A DNA stretch of 64,000 nucleotides, taken from contig JBKBUF010000002.1 in the NCBI GenBank assembly GCA_046290815.1, positions 1 through 64,000 on the forward strand, written 5' to 3'. The notes below the pieces were generated by a model. The model worked only from the letters and a program-made list of their open reading frames with translations, was not told the DNA's origin and did no database searches. The position numbers and the translations under genes were made by a program. Positions 60,722-64,000 of the stretch are shown here, piece after piece. Positions within the stretch are counted from its first letter, which is position 1. Each line of letters begins with the position of its first letter. This stretch comes from JBKBUF01 sp046290815. GTDB lineage: Bacteria; Bacteroidota; Bacteroidia; Cytophagales; Cytophagaceae.

Positions 60722-61936
60722 TTTCACCAAGGTAAAATCTCCTGTTCCGATTTTTTTGTCTTCGCAGTAGAATTCAATGGTATATTTGCCCGGCTTGTAT
60801 CTGCTTCCGGATGCGTATACAAAACCAACCTTTTGCTTGCTGTTGTCGAAGGTTATGGTCTTCTTTTCAGTGTATGTCATCTTCTTGCCATTTATCATAA
60901 ATACTTTATCTCCTTCGTATAAAGTAGCTCCTCCCGGTTCGATAAATCTCATATAAATGTCCTTCTGTCCCTGTTCGGCAATTTTATTATCTGCAAGATT
61001 AAACAGGATAGTTACTTTAGATGTAGTCATGGCCTTATGAGTCCCTGTTTTAATCTCTTTACCTGCTGTCGTGAATATGGATATTTCCATATTTTCTGCT
61101 TTTAATGCAGAGGCAGAGTTTACTTTTTCATTTAGTTTTGCCTGGATAGCTGCTAATGTAGCTATAGAATCATCTTTTGCTTTCACCATTGCCTGAAGTT
61201 TTTCAACTTCTGCAGCGATCTGGTTTTTCTCAGTACTGATGGTAGCGATGCTGGCAGTTACTGCCTGAACTTCATTTTTATATTTTGCAAGTTTGGAGTT
61301 CAATGATTTTATGGAAACCTGATTATTTTTTAGTTGCTCTTTCAGCTGATCAAGTTCTGCAAGTTTGGCTCTTTCTTCATTTAGTTCCTGTCCAAGCGCT
61401 TGTTTCTCTGCAATTACAACTTTAAGGCTATCCTGAAGCTTATTGATTTCATATAATTTTCTTTCAAGGTCAGACTTAAATTCTATATTCTCCTGCTCTT
61501 TGGCAACAATTACTTCTCCCTGGTTATATCTTTCGAACAATAAGTACCCTATAACCCCAACCAACGCCACCACTGTAATGGATAAAAATACAACAGCAGT
61601 ACGTGCTCCGCTTCCCGGTGTTTTCTCTTTAACAGGCTTTGGCTGTTTTACAGGTTTGGATTGTTTAGCTGTTTTAGCTTCCTCTTTTTTAACTTCAGGT
61701 CTTGCCTGAGGTTGGACAGTAGAAGCAGATGGCGAAGCTACAGATGATTCAGCTTGAACTTCTGCCGGAGTATTTACTGATTGAAATGTTTCAACCGGCT
61801 TTACCTCTTCCTGAACAGGGGTAGCTGCAACAGGGGTCACCGGCGTTTGGGTTTCAGCTGGTTTTTCCTGATTTGAAACTGGTCTTTTGACTGGTCTGAT
61901 TACCGGTCTAGGGCCTCTCATCTTTGGTTCTCTCAT
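60719..61936 (-). CDS. Coiled-coil inner-membrane protein of unknown function
   Basis: Not recognised by name; similar layouts are common in Cytophagales. A 405-residue protein: basic Pro-rich start (MREPKMRGPRPVIRPVKRP), a long Pro/Glu/Thr/Ala-rich cytoplasmic linker (to about 110), one transmembrane segment (about 112-134, VVFLSITVVALVGVIGYLLF), a coiled coil (about 140-285, LERKLYEINKLQDSLKVVIAEK), then a beta domain of about 115 residues (GKEIKTGTHKAMTTSKVTILF...KYTIEFYCEDKKIGTGDFTLVK). The C-terminal domain should be periplasmic. A bridging role between cytoplasm and envelope is plausible but unproven. Confidence 0.78.
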   Translation of the reverse strand: MREPKMRGPRPVIRPVKRPVSNQEKPAETQTPVTPVAATPVQEEVKPVETFQSVNTPAEVQAESSVASPSASTVQPQARPEVKKEEAKTAKQSKPVKQPKPVKEKTPGSGARTAVVFLSITVVALVGVIGYLLFERYNQGEVIVAKEQENIEFKSDLERKLYEINKLQDSLKVVIAEKQALGQELNEERAKLAELDQLKEQLKNNQVSIKSLNSKLAKYKNEVQAVTASIATISTEKNQIAAEVEKLQAMVKAKDDSIATLAAIQAKLNEKVNSASALKAENMEISIFTTAGKEIKTGTHKAMTTSKVTILFNLADNKIAEQGQKDIYMRFIEPGGATLYEGDKVFMINGKKMTYTEKKTITFDNSKQKVGFVYASGSRYKPGKYTIEFYCEDKKIGTGDFTLVK

Positions 61937-62366
61937 AGTATTATGTTTTCGTAATTTTTAATTAGTGCTTAAAAAGGGAATTTGAAAATTAAGGAAGATT
62001 TAATATAAAGTCAAAGAAAATCTTAACATTGTTATATTTTTCCAACCGATATTCAGATTTGCTTTAACCTGTTTATGAAGGAATTGTTTTGACAGGTATC
62101 AGATGGAATTGTATTAATTCATGAGCTTATTAATTATAGAATTTCAATGTAGTTGTTTAATAGCAAAGGATTTATATGTTAATTAACTAAATGGCAATTA
62201 TTCAAAAAGTTTAACATTCCTTATAAATTTTGATTTGGAATTTTATTGGATTTTAAAGAGATGTTATATTACAATTGCTTTTTGGCAGTCTGTTAGCAAT
62301 GGCAAACTTTCCATCCTGAAAATAGTTTAGTAATATATCTTATGTACTTCTCGGTACTGGCTTCCA
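61937..62366. other. 430-base A+T-rich divergent intergenic region
   Basis: Lies between the divergent coiled-coil and AsmA-like genes and must hold both promoters. I see no exact TTTG-N19-TAnnTTTG; TAGTTTAG at 62323-62330 is one base from a -7 box for the plus strand. No hairpin, tRNA or convincing small ORF was found. Confidence 0.5.
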
Positions 62367-63413
62367 ATGGCAAAAATTAAAAGACCGGTAATTATCACCT
62401 TAATTGTAATTGTCCTTATTCTTATCTCCTTTCGGATAGCGCTTCCATATATAGTTTTAAAATATCTTAACAATACATTATCTGAATTAAATGGCTATTC
62501 AGGTAAAGTGTATGATGTAGACATTCATCTGTTAAGAGGTGCTTATGTAATAGATTGTCTGGTAATAGACAGGGTTGAGAAAAAAATGAAAACTCCGTTT
62601 TTCCAGGTAGAAAGAATTGATTTGTCAGTCCAATGGAGAGAATTGACAAAGGGCGCTCTGGTTGGTGAAGTAGAAATATTTAATCCTTATTTAAATTTTG
62701 TCGCGACTGCTCCCAATGGGGAAAATAATGACTGGAGGGAACCTATACAGGATCTGTTTCCTTTAAGGATAAATAAACTCAGAGTTGATAATGGAGAAAT
62801 TCATTATCGTGATTACCAAAAGTCTCCTGACATTGATTTATATATGAGAAATATACAGGCAGAAGCCTCTAATCTGACTAACAGTGAAAAGATATCAGAG
62901 ACTTTAGTCGCAAGTATCGAATCACGAGGGACAGTGATGGAAAACGGTAGCTTTTACTTTAATATGAAACTGGATCCATTTGCAGATGTGCCCACTTTTG
63001 ACCTGGATGCAAAAATGGAAGATCTAAAAGCTACTGAACTGAATGATTTTTTTATGGCTTATGGCAACTTCGATGTGCAGGACGGACAGATAGGGTTGTA
63101 TATCGAAGCGGCGGCGAATGAAGGTAAGCTTAAAGGGTATGTAAAACCTGTAATAGAAAATTTGAATGTTCTTAAACCCCAAGAAGAAGACCATGGCCCT
63201 TTAAGGATGATTTACGAAGGCATAATCGAAGGGCTGGGAGAAATATTTAAGAATCGTCCAAAAGACCGTATTGCTACAACAGCTGAGTTTTCAGGAGACC
63301 TGGAAAATCTTAAGGTTAATAACTGGGGTATTATAGTAGACATTTTTCGTAATGCATTTGTAGAAGCGCTTGTTCCGGCTATAGACCATAAGATCAACAT
63401 GGAGCAGCAGTAA
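62367..63413 (+). CDS. AsmA-like (DUF748-type) envelope protein
   Basis: A 348-residue protein with an N-terminal membrane anchor (VIITLIVIVLILISFRIALPYIVL) followed by an AsmA/DUF748-like repetitive beta domain: LNGYSGKVYDVDIHLLRGAYVIDCLVID, VEIFNPYLNFV, LRVDNGEIHYRDY, MRNIQAEASNL and FDLDAKMEDLKATELNDFF. Such proteins are thought to be bridge-like lipid carriers or to influence outer-membrane biogenesis. At 348 residues it is shorter than AsmA (about 617) and may be a single-module member. Ends before an inverted repeat. Confidence 0.85.
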   Translation: MAKIKRPVIITLIVIVLILISFRIALPYIVLKYLNNTLSELNGYSGKVYDVDIHLLRGAYVIDCLVIDRVEKKMKTPFFQVERIDLSVQWRELTKGALVGEVEIFNPYLNFVATAPNGENNDWREPIQDLFPLRINKLRVDNGEIHYRDYQKSPDIDLYMRNIQAEASNLTNSEKISETLVASIESRGTVMENGSFYFNMKLDPFADVPTFDLDAKMEDLKATELNDFFMAYGNFDVQDGQIGLYIEAAANEGKLKGYVKPVIENLNVLKPQEEDHGPLRMIYEGIIEGLGEIFKNRPKDRIATTAEFSGDLENLKVNNWGIIVDIFRNAFVEALVPAIDHKINMEQQ

Positions 63414-63414
63414 G

Positions 63415-63442
63415 ACCCTGACAGGGTCCACCCTGTCAGGGT
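63415..63442. terminator. Nested palindrome between the AsmA-like gene and the regulator gene
   Basis: ACCCTGACAGGG (63415-63426) pairs perfectly with CCCTGTCAGGGT (63431-63442), loop TCCA. Each arm is itself nearly palindromic (CCCTGACAGGG). It overlaps the last codons of the minus-strand regulator gene. It can serve as a terminator but lacks a T run; it may be a dispersed palindromic element. Confidence 0.6.
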
Positions 63443-64000
63443 GAGGTGCGCTTTTCCTTTTGCTTGCTTATAAAAGTTTTAGGACAGTATCCGAAGTGCT
63501 GTGTAAATGATCGGGTAAAATATGAGGGACTATTGAATCCTATCTCTGATGCTATTTCTGAAATAGAAAGTTCACCCTGAATAAGTAACCCAGTACTTTT
63601 TTTCAATCTTATTATCCTGATAAATTCATTAACTGTTTGTCCGGTCAGATTTTTCAGCTTGAGGTAAAGCAAGGTTTTGCTCAAGCCAAGTTCTTTGGCG
63701 AGCCTGTCCCCATTGAGGTCAGGATCAGAAATATATTTTTCTATAAAGTCAATGGCTTTTTTCAGAAGGTCTTTATCGAGATCAGATTTAGCTGCTGTTG
63801 AAACAAGTATTTCCGGGTCAACGGTAAAATGTAATTTCATATTTTCAAGGGACGAAAACAGGTTGTTAATCGTAATGAGTAAAATATCACGGTCGAATGG
63901 CTTAAGGATAAAAGCATCTGCACCGGCCTTTAAACTATTCAAATGTACATCCTCCGAATTTTGTCCTGTTAAAAGTATAATAGGGATATGACAGGTGACT
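63436..64000 (-). CDS. Hybrid two-component regulator, C-terminal end (receiver and AraC HTH), truncated
   Basis: The frame continues beyond the window edge (visible start HIPIILLTGQNSEDVHLNSLKAGADAFILKPFD), so this is the C-terminal part of a larger protein. The receiver domain end has the conserved Thr of ILLTG and Lys-Pro of FILKPF. An AraC-type HTH domain follows (about 100 residues): LAKELGLSKTLLYLKLKNLTGQTVNEFI and ISEIASEIGFNSPSYFTRSFTQHFGYCPKTF. In Bacteroidota this combination is typical of hybrid histidine kinase regulators of polysaccharide use and envelope functions; the sensor part lies outside the window, so the signal is unknown. Confidence 0.85.
   Translation of the reverse strand, partial: VTCHIPIILLTGQNSEDVHLNSLKAGADAFILKPFDRDILLITINNLFSSLENMKLHFTVDPEILVSTAAKSDLDKDLLKKAIDFIEKYISDPDLNGDRLAKELGLSKTLLYLKLKNLTGQTVNEFIRIIRLKKSTGLLIQGELSISEIASEIGFNSPSYFTRSFTQHFGYCPKTFISKQKEKRTSP

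Overview
The window is an A+T-rich stretch of chromosome from a Bacteroidota bacterium, most likely a gliding cytophagal organism (Cytophaga/Sporocytophaga-like). The evidence is type IX secretion sorting domains of both kinds (type A at 43221 and 57503, type B 'gliding motility-associated' at 55294), a SprB-repeat protein, a short 287-residue primary sigma factor, promoter-like sequences of the Bacteroidota form TTTG-N17-21-TAnnTTTG, a bacillithiol BshB1 deacetylase, DUF4476, DUF349 and START-like proteins, and a hybrid two-component/AraC regulator. The genus is inferred; the sequence alone does not fix it.

Layout. 1-16302 (minus strand) is one tightly packed operon of very large exported proteins: a SprB-repeat Asn-rich beta protein, a membrane-anchored OmpH/Skp-like protein, a lipoprotein, a 1929-residue RHS/SpvB-type protein, a small exported protein, a 1569-residue Cys-rich RHS-related protein, a small exported protein and the start of one more gene. 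16689-28341 (minus) is a complete type II secretion/type IV pilus-like operon: GspF, two minor pseudopilins, a GspK-like protein, a MORN-type repeat protein, PilP/GspC-, PilO/GspM- and PilMN/GspL-like subunits, a lipoprotein, the secretin, GspE, a minimal prepilin peptidase and the GspG-like pseudopilin. 28450-30566 holds a DUF4476 protein, a solitary HsdR-N-type nuclease and tRNA-Thr.

30644-45034 is mostly housekeeping: DUF349 protein, YqgE, PdxH, BshB1, an M23/LysM peptidase coupled to TrxB, RpoD, Pnp, RpsO, an LptF/G permease, a T9SS cargo protein, a START-like protein and a CAU-decoding tRNA. 45133-64000 mixes a tail-specific protease operon, a DJ-1/PfpI protein, small uncharacterised proteins, an SDR, a TrkH/TrkA potassium uptake pair, two T9SS cargo proteins, MTA/SAH nucleosidase, an MscS channel, a coiled-coil membrane protein, an AsmA-like protein and the 3' end of a hybrid histidine kinase regulator.

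Two signals stand out beyond ordinary annotation. First, many intergenic gaps between 33.9 and 60.7 kb are filled by tandem 7-bp A+T-rich repeats (classes AATTAAG/CTTAATT, CTTTAAA/GTTTAAA, AATGTTG) that run into stop codons and almost up to start codons. Second, the type II system has a matched pair of peculiarities: all four pseudopilins have Ala or Ser, not Gly, before the cleavage site, and the peptidase lacks the N-terminal methyltransferase part. The RHS/SprB operon is the best candidate for an undescribed system, but its function is not readable from sequence.
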